The notes: a model not told the origin generated them from the letters alone. DNA of 64,000 bases from Bradyrhizobium yuanmingense (GCF_900094575.1 NZ_FMAE01000001.1:992001-1056000); one strand, 5' to 3'; positions 35,191 through 43,830 are shown, counted from the stretch's first letter. Translations and numbers: made by a program.

Positions 35191-36231
35191 TCAGCGGAAG
35201 ACCAGCCCATCCTCCTGCTCGGGGTTGAGCTCGATTTCGCCCTTCTCCGCGAGGTCGAGTGCAAGGTCGGTGATCACACGGCGCGCCTCGAGCACGTCGC
35301 GCTGGTTCGACGGCTCGCCGATCGCGAGCTCGGCCTCGACGACGCGGCGGACGCGCGAGGCGACCGCGGACAGGATCACCTCGCGGAAATGCTTGTCGGT
35401 GCCCTTCAGTGCGACCACGATGCGGTCGGTCGGAACCTGGTCGAAGATCATGGTGCGCGCCTTCGGCGCCAGGTTGATGACGTCGTCGAAGGTGAACAAC
35501 AGCTCCTTTAGCACCTCGGCCGACTTCGGACGCTTCTCCGACAGGCTCTTCAGGATGTCCTCGATGTGGCCGCGCTCCATCTTGTTGATGATGTCGGCGA
35601 CGCGGGCGTAGGTGTCGGCGCCGAGGTTGCGGGCGAAATTCAGCGTCAGATCTTCGTGCAGCGTCTTCTCGAGGACCTTCATGGCGTCATCAACGATCGG
35701 CTTGAGGCTGAGCACGCGCCGCATCAACTCGTTGCGCAGACTCGACGGCAGCTGGCTCATGACCTTGGCGGCGCAGGACGGCTTGACTTTGGACAGGATG
35801 AGCGCCGCGGTCTGCGGATGCTCCTTGGACAGGTAGGTGGCCAGCGAATTTTCCGACACCGACGAGACGCGGTCCCACACAGAGCGGCTCGAATTGCCGA
35901 GTAGGTCCGTCATGATCGCCGAAACCTGATCGGCCGGAAGCACGTCGCCGAGCACCGCTTCCAGGCCACCGAGGGTGCCGAGAATGTTCGCGCCCATCGA
36001 GAACTGCTGGGCGAACTCCTCGACGATCCCCTCGAGCTCCTGCGCGGTGATCGGCCGCAGCTCCGCCGCCGCCTTGGTGACGATGCGGATCTCCTGCGGC
36101 TCGAACTGCTGAAGCACGCTCGCCGCCGCCTGCCGGCCCATGGCCAGCAGGAGCGCGGCGACCTTTTCCGTGCCGCCCAGCGTGGTAACGCCTCGCTGCT
36201 TGACGGGAGCGATGCCGACCGGTGCCGCCAT
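35191..36231 (-). CDS. fliG: Flagellar motor switch protein FliG
   Basis: A 346-residue rotor protein. The middle domain contains the EHPQTAALILSKVKP motif, and the C-terminal domain carries the charged torque helix region (FDQVPTDRIVVALKGTDKHF then REVILSAVASRVRRVVEAEL). FliG binds FliF above and FliM below. The order fliM, small gene, fliN, fliG and flhB on one strand keeps the C-ring genes together. It starts three bases after fliN's stop. Confidence 0.95.
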   Translation of the reverse strand: MAAPVGIAPVKQRGVTTLGGTEKVAALLLAMGRQAAASVLQQFEPQEIRIVTKAAAELRPITAQELEGIVEEFAQQFSMGANILGTLGGLEAVLGDVLPADQVSAIMTDLLGNSSRSVWDRVSSVSENSLATYLSKEHPQTAALILSKVKPSCAAKVMSQLPSSLRNELMRRVLSLKPIVDDAMKVLEKTLHEDLTLNFARNLGADTYARVADIINKMERGHIEDILKSLSEKRPKSAEVLKELLFTFDDVINLAPKARTMIFDQVPTDRIVVALKGTDKHFREVILSAVASRVRRVVEAELAIGEPSNQRDVLEARRVITDLALDLAEKGEIELNPEQEDGLVFR

Positions 36232-36233
36232 GG

Positions 36234-36608
36234 TCAGGTATCACCCTGCCCCAGCGGTCCGACGATCTCCGTGAGTGAGACGCCGAAGCGGGAATTGTCC
36301 TCTTCGACGACGACCACCTCGCCGCGGGCGACGATGCGGCCGTTGACGACGACGTCGACGGGCTCCCCGACCCGGTGATCGAGCGGAACCACCGCGCCGC
36401 GTCCGAGCTTCATCAGGTTCGCCACCGGAATGGTCGCCGATCCCAGCACCACCTGCATGGTGACGGGAATGCGCAAGATGGCGTCGACATTGGCGAACTT
36501 GCCGGTCTCCTCGGCCGTGCGCTGGGCGATCTCGGCCAGGCGTTCCAGCGGTGACGTCTCGGTCTCAGCCGATGCAGGTGCAGACTCGTAGTCGAATGAT
36601 TGCGCCAT
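36234..36608 (-). CDS. fliN: Flagellar motor switch protein FliN
   Basis: A 124-residue C-ring protein. The SpoA/SurfacePresentation domain covers most of the second half, with ILRIPVTMQVVLGSATIPVA, LMKLGRGAVVPLDHRVGEPV and DVVVNGRIVARGEVVVVEED. The N-terminal extension is Ser/Glu-rich. It lies after the small membrane-protein gene, about 75 bases away. Confidence 0.94.
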   Translation of the reverse strand: MAQSFDYESAPASAETETSPLERLAEIAQRTAEETGKFANVDAILRIPVTMQVVLGSATIPVANLMKLGRGAVVPLDHRVGEPVDVVVNGRIVARGEVVVVEEDNSRFGVSLTEIVGPLGQGDT

Positions 36609-36684
36609 ATGGTATCGCCTCTTGGTACTTCCGCTGCCGGAGCGCCGTGGCGTTCCGGCCGTATTGCTCTGCCGGTGCCGGCAT

Positions 36685-36999
36685 TCAGTGCTTGTTCAGC
36701 TCGGCGGTCGCGGCCGTCGCCGCGGGTGCGAGCCCGCTGCGCGCATCGAGCGCTGCGATCGCCTCGTGAGCCTGGTCGATCTTCGTGCTCAGCACGTTGG
36801 CGAGGCGTCCGAGATTCGCCGTGGAATCGTGCGCCGCGGTGATGACCGTGTCGAAGGCACCCGCGGTCTCGTGCATGATGGTTGAGAATTCGCCCTGATA
36901 GCTGCGCAGCCGCGCCAGCTCGCGATGCATCCTGGTCACCCGCAGGCTGGTGAAGGCGAGCGCAACCAGCAGCACGATATCAACGAGATAGGATATCAT
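36685..36999 (-). CDS. Small membrane-anchored coiled-coil protein between fliM and fliN
   Basis: A 104-residue protein with an N-terminal membrane helix (ISYLVDIVLLVALAFTSLRV) and a cytoplasmic or periplasmic helical tail, RMHRELARLRSYQGEFSTIM and onward. Its start overlaps the fliM end by 20 bases, so it is translated with the C-ring genes. Small proteins of this layout occur at this place in other alphaproteobacterial clusters (possibly the DUF6468 group), without an established role. It might help seat the C ring or stator at the membrane; that is only a guess. Confidence 0.75.
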   Translation of the reverse strand: MISYLVDIVLLVALAFTSLRVTRMHRELARLRSYQGEFSTIMHETAGAFDTVITAAHDSTANLGRLANVLSTKIDQAHEAIAALDARSGLAPAATAATAELNKH

Positions 37000-37921
37000 C
37001 GACGAACTCCCGCTTCTGATCGACGGGATCTGCCACCTGCATGGCGTAATAGCCGTCGAGCTGGCCGATCTGACACCAGAACAACACCTGATTGTTGCTT
37101 TCGAGACGGGCCAGCGTGCGCGGCGTGGCCTCGAGCTCGAGCACCTGCCCGACCTCGAACTTCACGACGTCGCCGAGCGTCACCATCTTCTCGTCGAGGA
37201 CGGCGCTGAGGGTCACCTCGGTCCGCTGCACCTCGCTTTCCATCTGTTCGCGCCAGCGTGGGTCGGCGGCGCGACCGTCGCTGACGACCACGTGAGCGAG
37301 CTTCTGACGCAGCGGGTTGAGCGCGGAGTGCGGAATGATCAGGAACATCTGACCGCCGCGGTAGAGTGCCTGCACCATCATGTTCGCGCAGATCGACATG
37401 TTGCTGGCGCGTCCGATCGCCAGCGACGCCATCGCGGTCTCGACACGCTCGACGCGGAAGGTGACGTTGGACGTTCCGGCGAAGGCGCCTTGCAGCGCCT
37501 TGGCGAACCGCTCGAACAGCGCCTGGACCAGCCGTATCTCAATGTTCGAGAACGTCCGTTCGACGTCAAGCGGCGGTTCCGCTCCGTCAGAGCCGAACAT
37601 CGCCTCGACCATCGTGAATACGAAGTCGCGGTCGAGCATGATAATGACGCGCGAATCCCACTGCTCGGCATAGAGCACGGCCGCGACCGCGTTGCCCTCG
37701 TAGTCCTTGATGATGTCGCCGAGCGGATCGTTGGTGATGCCGTTGACCGAGAAATAGCAGGGCGTTCCGGCCATCGGCTGCAGGCTGTCGGTGCACGATG
37801 CCGCCATGCGATCGAAGATCACATTGAGCATCGGCATACGCTCGATCGATATGCCGGCAGCGTCCAGCAGGTAGTTCGGCAGCTGCTTGCGCTGGTCGAC
37901 TTCGGCGTCTTCCATCATCAT
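36980..37921 (-). CDS. fliM: Flagellar motor switch protein FliM without CheY-binding motif
   Basis: A 313-residue FliM. The CheC-like middle domain (GTPCYFSVNGITNDPLGDII, FVFTMVEAMFGSDGAEPPLD) and the C-terminal SpoA domain (VTLGDVVKFEVGQVLELEAT) are clear. The N terminus is short, MMMEDAEVDQRKQLPNYLLD, and lacks the LSQxEIDxLL segment that binds phosphorylated CheY in typical FliM. Three ATG codons stand in a row after the motA stop, which it overlaps. The missing motif suggests that this motor is steered differently or only rotates one way. Confidence 0.92.
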   Translation of the reverse strand: MMMEDAEVDQRKQLPNYLLDAAGISIERMPMLNVIFDRMAASCTDSLQPMAGTPCYFSVNGITNDPLGDIIKDYEGNAVAAVLYAEQWDSRVIIMLDRDFVFTMVEAMFGSDGAEPPLDVERTFSNIEIRLVQALFERFAKALQGAFAGTSNVTFRVERVETAMASLAIGRASNMSICANMMVQALYRGGQMFLIIPHSALNPLRQKLAHVVVSDGRAADPRWREQMESEVQRTEVTLSAVLDEKMVTLGDVVKFEVGQVLELEATPRTLARLESNNQVLFWCQIGQLDGYYAMQVADPVDQKREFVDDILSR

Positions 37922-38802
37922 GCGCGCGCCGCCTTGGGTTCAGCGTCGGCAGCGACGGGCTTGGGACCTGCGATCGTCTCGTTTTCGACGACGTCGATCG
38001 AGGGACGCTCGCTGCTGGAGATCATCTTGCGGCCGTGCTCGACGGCGATCTGCGGCATGGCACCGTTCATGAATGCCAGCAGCGTCTGCTTGACGATGAT
38101 GTAGGGCCGACACTTCTTCTCGCGCGTCATCTTGATCTTGATCGCGAAGGGCGAAAGCACGCCATAGGACAGGAAGATGCCTGCGAAGGTGCCTACCAGG
38201 GCTGCACCGATAAAGCCGCCCAATAGCTTCGGAGACTGGTCGAGCGCGCCCATCGCCTTGATGACGCCAAGCACGGCGGCGACGATGCCGAGCGCCGGCA
38301 GCGCCTCGGACACCGTCACCAGCGCATGATAGGGCGCCAGCTTGCCTTTCACGATGGTATGGATCTCCTCGTCCATCAGTGCCTCGATCTCGTGCGTGCG
38401 CGCATTGCCCATGATGATGAGACGGACATAGTCGCAGATGAACTGGAGCAGCGAGGGATCTCCGAGCACGCTCGGGAACGCCTTGAAGATCTCGGAGTTC
38501 GAGGGGTCGTCGATATGCGCCTCGACTTCGTTGCGCCCCTTGCCCCGCAGCTCGCGCATCAGAGCGTGGAGCGCGCCGAGCAAGTCAAGGTAGTAGCGCT
38601 GGCCGGGCACCGCGCCGGTGATGGCCTGCATGCAGGCGACGCCCGTGTCCACCACCGTCTTCCATGGATTGGCCACGATGAAGGTGCCGACCGCGGTTCC
38701 CATGATGATCACGAACTCCCACGGCTGCATGAGCACGGCCAGGTGCCCGCCCATGGCGGCAAAGCCGCCGAGCAGCGCCGCTACCGTGATGAAAATCCCC
38801 AC
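37918..38802 (-). CDS. motA: Flagellar stator protein MotA
   Basis: A 294-residue stator subunit, first gene of the second leftward operon. Membrane segments include the opening GIFITVAALLGGFAAMGG and QPWEFVIIMGTAVGTFIVAN, and later the pair around PALGIVAAVLGVIKAMGALD and FIGAALVGTFAGIFLSYGVL. The cytoplasmic loop contains RELRGKGRNEVEAHI. I read the start as GTG at 38802 because this gives the typical MotA beginning; the frame stays open to 38901 with sequence unlike the family. The gene is separated from motB, and diverges from the DUF1217 gene. Confidence 0.93.
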   Translation of the reverse strand: MGIFITVAALLGGFAAMGGHLAVLMQPWEFVIIMGTAVGTFIVANPWKTVVDTGVACMQAITGAVPGQRYYLDLLGALHALMRELRGKGRNEVEAHIDDPSNSEIFKAFPSVLGDPSLLQFICDYVRLIIMGNARTHEIEALMDEEIHTIVKGKLAPYHALVTVSEALPALGIVAAVLGVIKAMGALDQSPKLLGGFIGAALVGTFAGIFLSYGVLSPFAIKIKMTREKKCRPYIIVKQTLLAFMNGAMPQIAVEHGRKMISSSERPSIDVVENETIAGPKPVAADAEPKAARA

Positions 38803-38957
38803 GAAACTGCCCAACGCGCCGCTCCATCGCCGATCCCACCTGGAATACCTAGTCGGCGACGCTTGCGCGAAGCTGGCTTCGAGGTCGACAGCCCCGCGCA
38901 AGCAATTGGCGGCAGCTTGAAGCGGGGTCGCGACCTGCGGCCAGAGGGGCGCGTGTC
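38803..38957. promoter_or_regulatory. Divergent promoter region of motA and the DUF1217-flgF-fliI set
   Basis: About 155 bases between two divergent flagellar transcripts must hold both promoters. I could not place convincing -35/-10 boxes, and a sigma-54-like stretch near 38908 has the wrong spacing. The inclusion depends on motA starting at 38802. Confidence 0.4.
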
Positions 38958-39746
38958 ATGCTATCCACCATCGCGGACTACACCAGGCTGACCAAGGACA
39001 TGGGCAAGTCGCTGACGCAGGTCGCGAAGCAGCCGGACGTCAGCCGCGACACCGACTATTTCCTCGGCCATATCGGCAAAGTGAAGACCATCGACGATTT
39101 CCTGAAGGACTATCGTCTCTATTCCTATGCGATGAAGGCCTATGGCCTCAGCGACATGACCTACGCCAAGGCGTTCATGCGCAAGGTGCTGACCGAGGGT
39201 GTCGCGAGCAAGGACGCCTTCGCCAACAAGCTGACCGACACCCGCTACCGGCAATTCGCGACCGCCTTCAATTTCGCCGCACTCGGCGACAAGGCGACCC
39301 AGACCGCCGCGGCCACGACCGGCACCGCGACCCAGTACGTCACGCAGACGATGGAGGAGAAGGCCGGCGATCAGAACGAAGGCCTGCGTTTGGCGCTGTA
39401 TTTCACCCGCAAGGCTTCCACGATCACGACCGCCTACCAGATCCTGGCCGACAAGGCGCTGACGCAGGTGGTGCAGACCGCGCTCGGCCTGCCGTCGACG
39501 ATCAGCGCGGCGAACATCGACGCCCAGGCCAAGATGATCGCGGACAAGATCAAGCTCACCGACTTCCAGGATCCCGCCAAGGTGACCAAGTTCGTGCAGC
39601 GCTTTGCGGCGATGTGGGATGCGACCCAGGCCCGGAACGACAGCTCGACCAATCCCGCGCTGGTCCTGATCGCCGGCGCCGCGACGTCGGTCAGCATGGA
39701 TACCAACGTGCTCACGACGCTTCAGAACATCAAGTTCAACAGGTAA
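38958..39746 (+). CDS. DUF1217 flagellar-cluster protein
   Basis: A 262-residue DUF1217-family protein. It is helical, with TIADYTRLTKDMGKSLTQVA at the start and the repeated pattern KTIDDFLKDYRLYSYAMKAY / AYGLSDMTYAKAFMRKVL. Such proteins are found next to flgF or flgE in rhizobial flagellar clusters, and their biochemical role is unknown. GAGGGG stands upstream of the ATG. It leads a rightward trio with flgF (three bases later) and fliI. Confidence 0.85.
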   Translation: MLSTIADYTRLTKDMGKSLTQVAKQPDVSRDTDYFLGHIGKVKTIDDFLKDYRLYSYAMKAYGLSDMTYAKAFMRKVLTEGVASKDAFANKLTDTRYRQFATAFNFAALGDKATQTAAATTGTATQYVTQTMEEKAGDQNEGLRLALYFTRKASTITTAYQILADKALTQVVQTALGLPSTISAANIDAQAKMIADKIKLTDFQDPAKVTKFVQRFAAMWDATQARNDSSTNPALVLIAGAATSVSMDTNVLTTLQNIKFNR

Positions 39747-39749
39747 GTC

Positions 39750-40478
39750 ATGCAATCGGCTCTCTATGTGGGATTGTCGGCGCAGGTCGCCCTCGAAAAG
39801 CGCCTCCAGACGATCGCCAACAACGTCGCCAACGTCAACACGGCCGCGTTCCGCACCGACGTGGTGAAGTTCGAGACCGTGCTGTCCAAGGCGGGGCCGA
39901 CGCCGGTGGCGTTCTCCTCGCCCGGCGACAACATCATCTCGCGCGAGATGGGCAACATTACCGAGAGCGGCAACCCGCTCGACGTCGCCGTGGTCGGCCA
40001 GGGCTGGATCGCCTTCGCCGGTCCGAACGGCACGGTCTACACGCGCGACGGCCGGCTCCAGATCGCCCCCAACGGCGATCTTCAGACCGTGAGCGGCTTT
40101 CCGATCGTCGATTCCGGCGGCGCGCAGATCACGCTCGACCCGAACGGCGGACCGATCTCGATCGCGCGCAGCGGCGCAATCATCCAGGACAACAACGAGA
40201 TCGGCACCATCGGCCTGTTCAGCATTCCGGCCGACGCCAATCTCGAACGCTACGGCAATTCCGGCGTGACGCCCGACCGGCCTGCGACCGCCATCGCGGA
40301 CTTCTCCCGGGACGGCTTCAAGCAGGGCTATGTCGAAGGCTCCGGCGCCAATCCGATGCTCGAACTGACGCGGCTGATCTCGGCCTCGCGCGCTTTCGAT
40401 GGCACCAACTCGATGATCGAGGGCACCGAGAGCTCGCTGCAGAACGCGATCCGGACCCTCGGCGAACCCGGCAAGTAG
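39750..40478 (+). CDS. flgF: Proximal rod protein FlgF
   Basis: A 242-residue FlgF. The N terminus SALYVGLSAQVALEKRLQTI continues ANNVANVNTAAFR, the axial motif in its FlgF form. The C terminus has NPMLELTRLISASRAFDGTN followed by SMIEGTESSLQNAIRTLG. It is exported into the rod between FlgB/FlgC and FlgG. It follows the DUF1217 gene almost directly. Confidence 0.94.
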   Translation: MQSALYVGLSAQVALEKRLQTIANNVANVNTAAFRTDVVKFETVLSKAGPTPVAFSSPGDNIISREMGNITESGNPLDVAVVGQGWIAFAGPNGTVYTRDGRLQIAPNGDLQTVSGFPIVDSGGAQITLDPNGGPISIARSGAIIQDNNEIGTIGLFSIPADANLERYGNSGVTPDRPATAIADFSRDGFKQGYVEGSGANPMLELTRLISASRAFDGTNSMIEGTESSLQNAIRTLGEPGK

Positions 40479-40518
40479 ATTGCGCGCCAAGCGCGCAGGA
40501 TGAGGTTGGACGGTTTCC

Positions 40519-41844
40519 TTGAACGCTCTTCGGCAACTCGAGTGGGCGCTGCTGGAGCTTCAGCAGAGCACTCCCCTGGCAAGCGTCAGTGGCGCGATCT
40601 CCGAGATCGCGCCGACGCATTTCCGCGTCTCCGGCCTGTCGCGCTTCGTCAGGCTCGGCGAGCTCATCGGCGTCGATTGCGGCGGTAAGCGCCAGATCGG
40701 CGAGGTGGTGCGGATCGACAGCGACGGCATCATCGCCAAGCCGTTCGACCGGCAATTTGGCGGCGGGCTCGGCTCGGCGGCCTACCGGATGCCGCCGCTG
40801 TCCTTCGCGCCCGATCCGAGCTGGAAGGGCCGCGTCATCAACGCCCTCGGCGCGCCGCTGGACGGACAGGGGCCGCTCACGCAAGGGTCGCAGGCGGTCT
40901 CGACGGAGGCGGAGGCGCCGTCGGCCATGAAGCGTGCGCGCGTGCACAAGCCGCTGCGCACCGGCGTACGCGTCATCGACCTGTTCGCGCCGGTCTGCGC
41001 CGGCCAGCGCGTCGGCATCTTTGCCGGATCGGGCGTCGGCAAATCGACGCTGCTCGCGATGCTCGCCCGCAGCCAGGGCTTCGATACGGTCGTGCTGGCC
41101 CTGGTCGGCGAGCGCGGCCGCGAGGTGCGCGAGTTCATCGAGGACGTGCTGGGCAACGACCGTCATCGCGCTGTCACAATCGTCTCGACGGGCGACGAAA
41201 GCCCGATGATGCGGCGACTGGCGCCGAAGACGGCGATGGCGGTGGCCGAATATTTCCGCGACCGCGGCGAATCGGTCCTGCTGATGGTGGATTCGATCAC
41301 CCGTTTTGCCCACGCCGCCCGCGAGGTCGCGCTCGCCGCCGGCGAGCCCGCGGTGGCGCGCGGCTACGCGCCGACGGTCTTCACCGATCTGCCGCGCCTG
41401 CTCGAGCGCGCCGGTCCGGGCGAGGAGGGATCCGGCACCATCACCGGGATCTTCTCCGTGCTGGTCGACGGCGACGATCACAACGAGCCGATCGCCGACA
41501 CCATCCGCGGCACGCTCGATGGGCACATCGTGCTCTCAAGGCACATCGCCGACCAGGCGCGCTATCCGGCCGTCGATGTTCTGGCCTCGGTCTCCCGCCT
41601 CGCCCACAACGTCTGGGACCCCGAGGAGCGCGAATTGGTGAGCAAGCTGCGCGCCATGATCGCGAAATACGAGGACACGCGCGACCTTCGCCTGATGGGC
41701 GGTTATCAGCCCGGACGTGATTCGGGCCTCGACCAGGCGGTCGAGATGGTTCCGCGAATCTACAACGCGATGCGACAGGGCGCGTCGGCCCCGCCGAGCG
41801 CCGATCCTTTCCGCGAGCTTCGGGACATGCTCAAGGGCGACTGA
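40519..41844 (+). CDS. fliI: Flagellar export ATPase FliI
   Basis: A 441-residue F1-ATPase-like protein that powers or primes flagellar type III export. The Walker A motif is GIFAGSGVGKST, Walker B falls in SVLLMVDSITRFAHA, and the FliI-type stretch GEPAVARGYAPTVFTDLPRL follows. The C-terminal part ends with the helical domain binding FliJ. The start codon is TTG at 40519, giving the normal N terminus LRQLEWALLELQQ; no better ATG or GTG is in frame close by. It is the last gene of the rightward trio, 40 bases after flgF. Confidence 0.94.
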   Translation: MNALRQLEWALLELQQSTPLASVSGAISEIAPTHFRVSGLSRFVRLGELIGVDCGGKRQIGEVVRIDSDGIIAKPFDRQFGGGLGSAAYRMPPLSFAPDPSWKGRVINALGAPLDGQGPLTQGSQAVSTEAEAPSAMKRARVHKPLRTGVRVIDLFAPVCAGQRVGIFAGSGVGKSTLLAMLARSQGFDTVVLALVGERGREVREFIEDVLGNDRHRAVTIVSTGDESPMMRRLAPKTAMAVAEYFRDRGESVLLMVDSITRFAHAAREVALAAGEPAVARGYAPTVFTDLPRLLERAGPGEEGSGTITGIFSVLVDGDDHNEPIADTIRGTLDGHIVLSRHIADQARYPAVDVLASVSRLAHNVWDPEERELVSKLRAMIAKYEDTRDLRLMGGYQPGRDSGLDQAVEMVPRIYNAMRQGASAPPSADPFRELRDMLKGD

Positions 41845-42658
41845 CGGGTGGAGAGGGTGAGGCGCCTGCCGTCCGCCCGGCCCGTGGTTTTCGACAAGAG
41901 ATTGCGCATGTCGCTACGCTTCCAGCGCATGCGCGTGCACACAGGCTCACCGATTTTCGTCGTGAGCGAATTCGCCGCTCGGGTGTGCACGAGCTGGCAA
42001 GCGCTGTGCAAGCAATCGAAGAGTCTATTCTGCAAACACGACGGGAACAACCGCCGCGTGCAATTCCAATGAGTTCCCTCGACGATTCCGCGGCAGAACG
42101 CACAAGTTGTGGATGACGTGCCGCCAAACGTCATCGTGATGCACAAGCTTCGATCAGTTTGCATCAATGCAAGACAACAACGCGCGTGCAATCAAACTCT
42201 CACAATATCGAGTGCATATTACTCGCCGCGCCATGTATTGCGTTCACCATCATGTGTCCCGAACAACGAGATTGCCCTTGAACGTTACATTCGCCTGCGA
42301 CGACATCCAGCCTGTGAGAGGGTCTCTACTTGATTTTGTTGAGAAGCTCATCCATCGTTTTGGTTGAGTATAAGAAACGTCTGCTTGTGACTTGAACTTT
42401 GGGGGCTTCGGTTGAGCTACTCCGATCCACCGTTTGCCGGCGACGGCAACCCGAGCTCCCGCGCGACGACCACGCCGTTGGCATGCCATCAGCGATACGG
42501 CTTCTCGCTGCGGACGATGCGACGCTCATCGGCCGAGGTCGGGCGCGGTGCGATCCGCGCCATTGTGCGAGAGTTCGACAGGGCATGCTCGTCTGACACT
42601 CAGGGCGCAAAGCGGCTTCGGGACGCCGCAGACGAAGTTCCGGGGACGAGGTAGATTC
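41845..42658. other. Intergenic region upstream of the second MarR gene
   Basis: About 800 bases without a convincing gene, between fliI and the MarR paralog. Composition between about 41990 and 42370 is lower in G+C. TGCAA or its complement TTGCA recurs many times (near 42009, 42033, 42058, 42159-42172 and 42187). Open frames here lack ribosome sites and family resemblance. Confidence 0.5.
42159..42172. promoter_or_regulatory. Palindrome TTGCAT-CA-ATGCAA
   Basis: A perfect 6-bp inverted repeat with a 2-base spacer, in a stretch rich in further TGCAA half-sites. It may be an operator for the MarR protein encoded about 490 bases downstream or for another regulator. Only the symmetry is seen. 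Confidence 0.35.
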
Positions 42659-43294
42659 ATGCCATTGGCGCGGGAAGCCGTCGAGCTGCTGGTTCAGGCG
42701 GCGCGGGCTTGGTATTTCGAAGGCAATCAGCATGGATTGCGCGATCGGGAATGGATGGCGCTGCGCTTTCTGGGGCGCGCCAACAGGTTTTCGCGCACGC
42801 CGTCCGCACTGGCCGGCTTCATCGGCGCCACACGCGCGACGGCGTCGCAGATCGTGAAGACTCTGGAGAGCAAGTCGTTCCTGGTGCGAAAGCCGTCGCA
42901 TGAGGACAAGCGTTCCGTCGTCCTGCACGTCACGCCGCAGGGCGAGAAATGCCTGAGCCAGCACGACCCGATCAATCACGTGGTCAACGCGGTGACGTCG
43001 CTCGGGACCGAGGAGTGCATCAGGCTGCGCGACTCTCTCCGCGAGATCCTCAATCACCTCGATGCTGCCCATCAGCGGCTCGAAGCGAGCATCTGCCGGG
43101 ACTGCATGTTTCTCGCAGAGCGCGGGCCGGGCACCGGCAAGGGGCGTGGAAACGCCGAATTCATGTGCCGGCTCTATCGTGCTCCGATCTCGCTCGAGGA
43201 GACCGAGCTGCTCTGCACCAGCTTCGAGCGCACGCGTGACCGCCCCAAGATCGAGCAGCATCTCGACCGCGAGCGCATGGCGAGCCAGGGCTGA
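42659..43294 (+). CDS. MarR-type regulator with C-terminal cysteine cluster (paralog)
   Basis: A 211-residue winged-helix regulator, clearly paralogous to the one at 4765. The stretch HGLRDREWMALRFL and ANRFSRTPSAL are identical in both. Four cysteines are kept: Cys146, Cys149, Cys170 and Cys186, in CxxCxFL, CRLYRAPI and LLCTSFE. Extra cysteines at 98 and 120 are not shared. A short charged C-terminal tail is unique to this copy. GAGG stands seven bases before the ATG. With its sibling it brackets the flagellar cluster. A redox or metal-sensing role is inferred from the cysteines; targets are unknown. Confidence 0.8.
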   Translation: MPLAREAVELLVQAARAWYFEGNQHGLRDREWMALRFLGRANRFSRTPSALAGFIGATRATASQIVKTLESKSFLVRKPSHEDKRSVVLHVTPQGEKCLSQHDPINHVVNAVTSLGTEECIRLRDSLREILNHLDAAHQRLEASICRDCMFLAERGPGTGKGRGNAEFMCRLYRAPISLEETELLCTSFERTRDRPKIEQHLDRERMASQG

Positions 43295-43321
43295 GGCCGC
43301 CAAGAAGCGGCGCTCCATCAA

Positions 43322-43351
43322 CGTCATTGCGAGCGAAGCGAAGCAATGACG
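43322..43351. repeat. Small palindromic repeat, likely terminator
   Basis: CGTCATTGC and GCAATGACG pair around GAGCGAAGCGAA. This short element is a common intergenic palindrome in Bradyrhizobium-type genomes. It lies 27 bases after the MarR stop and may end that transcript. Confidence 0.7.
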
Positions 43352-43386
43352 GAGTATGAGGCGATAGCTCGCTCTCCGAGTGACGG

Positions 43387-43491
43387 CTGTCATTCCCCGC
43401 GAAGGCGGGGAATCCAGTACGCCGCGGCCTCTGCATTGAACAACTGTCGTCTCGGAGTACTGGATCGCCCGGTCAAGCCGGGCGATGACAG
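43387..43491. repeat. Palindromic intergenic repeat, RIME type
   Basis: The unit opens CTGTCATTCCCCGC, with an internal hairpin ATTCCCCGC-GAAG-GCGGGGAAT, and closes with GGGCGATGACAG. An internal pair CCAGTAC/GTACTGG and a second hairpin CGCCCGGTCAAGCCGGGCG lie between. This is a typical Bradyrhizobium intergenic repeat. Confidence 0.7.
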
Positions 43492-43574
43492 CGAGTGTGT
43501 GGTCGCAGACGTGCATATTCATTCTCGCGACTGATTTCGCCCGAGCTTTGCTTCGTCTCGCCGCCCTCATCGGC

Positions 43575-43700
43575 AAGAGGGCGCAGGGAAGACCGGGTGC
43601 TGACATCGCACCCGCGGTCCGCTGCGCAAAACGCACACGCAGAAAACCGCACAGCAGCATACAGGTGGTGCCAATCACTCGGCCTTCCCTGCGCGATGGT
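43575..43700. ncRNA. Structured noncoding element, possible dispersed repeat or RNA
   Basis: GCGCAGGGAAGACCG at 43581 pairs at long range with CGGCCTTCCCTGCGC at about 43680, with one mismatch. Inside, GGGTGC-N7-GCACCC (43595-43613) forms a perfect hairpin. No coding frame fits. From memory, similar sequences occur at many intergenic places in Bradyrhizobium, but I could not check this. Whether it is transcribed is unknown. The candidate attL lies about 130 bases further on. Confidence 0.35.
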
Positions 43701-43830
43701 CGGACGGCTTATGCCGTGCTCTCCCGGGAGCCGAGTTCCTTCTGGCCTCCCTCACCCTCGCAAAAGTCACCGGCACCGCGCCGGTTGACGCCAATGCCGC
43801 ATTCGCGAGAGCTTGACCGTAGCAACGACG

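Noticed and set aside
38900..38925. Sigma-54-like promoter before the DUF1217 gene
   Set aside because: The GG and GC elements do not have the required ten-base spacing.
38961..40490. 509-codon minus-strand frame opposite DUF1217 and flgF
   Set aside because: Antisense shadow; the plus-strand genes have clear family motifs.
42326..43678. 450-codon minus-strand frame over the second MarR gene
   Set aside because: Covers a real gene and intergenic repeats; no ribosome site or domain.
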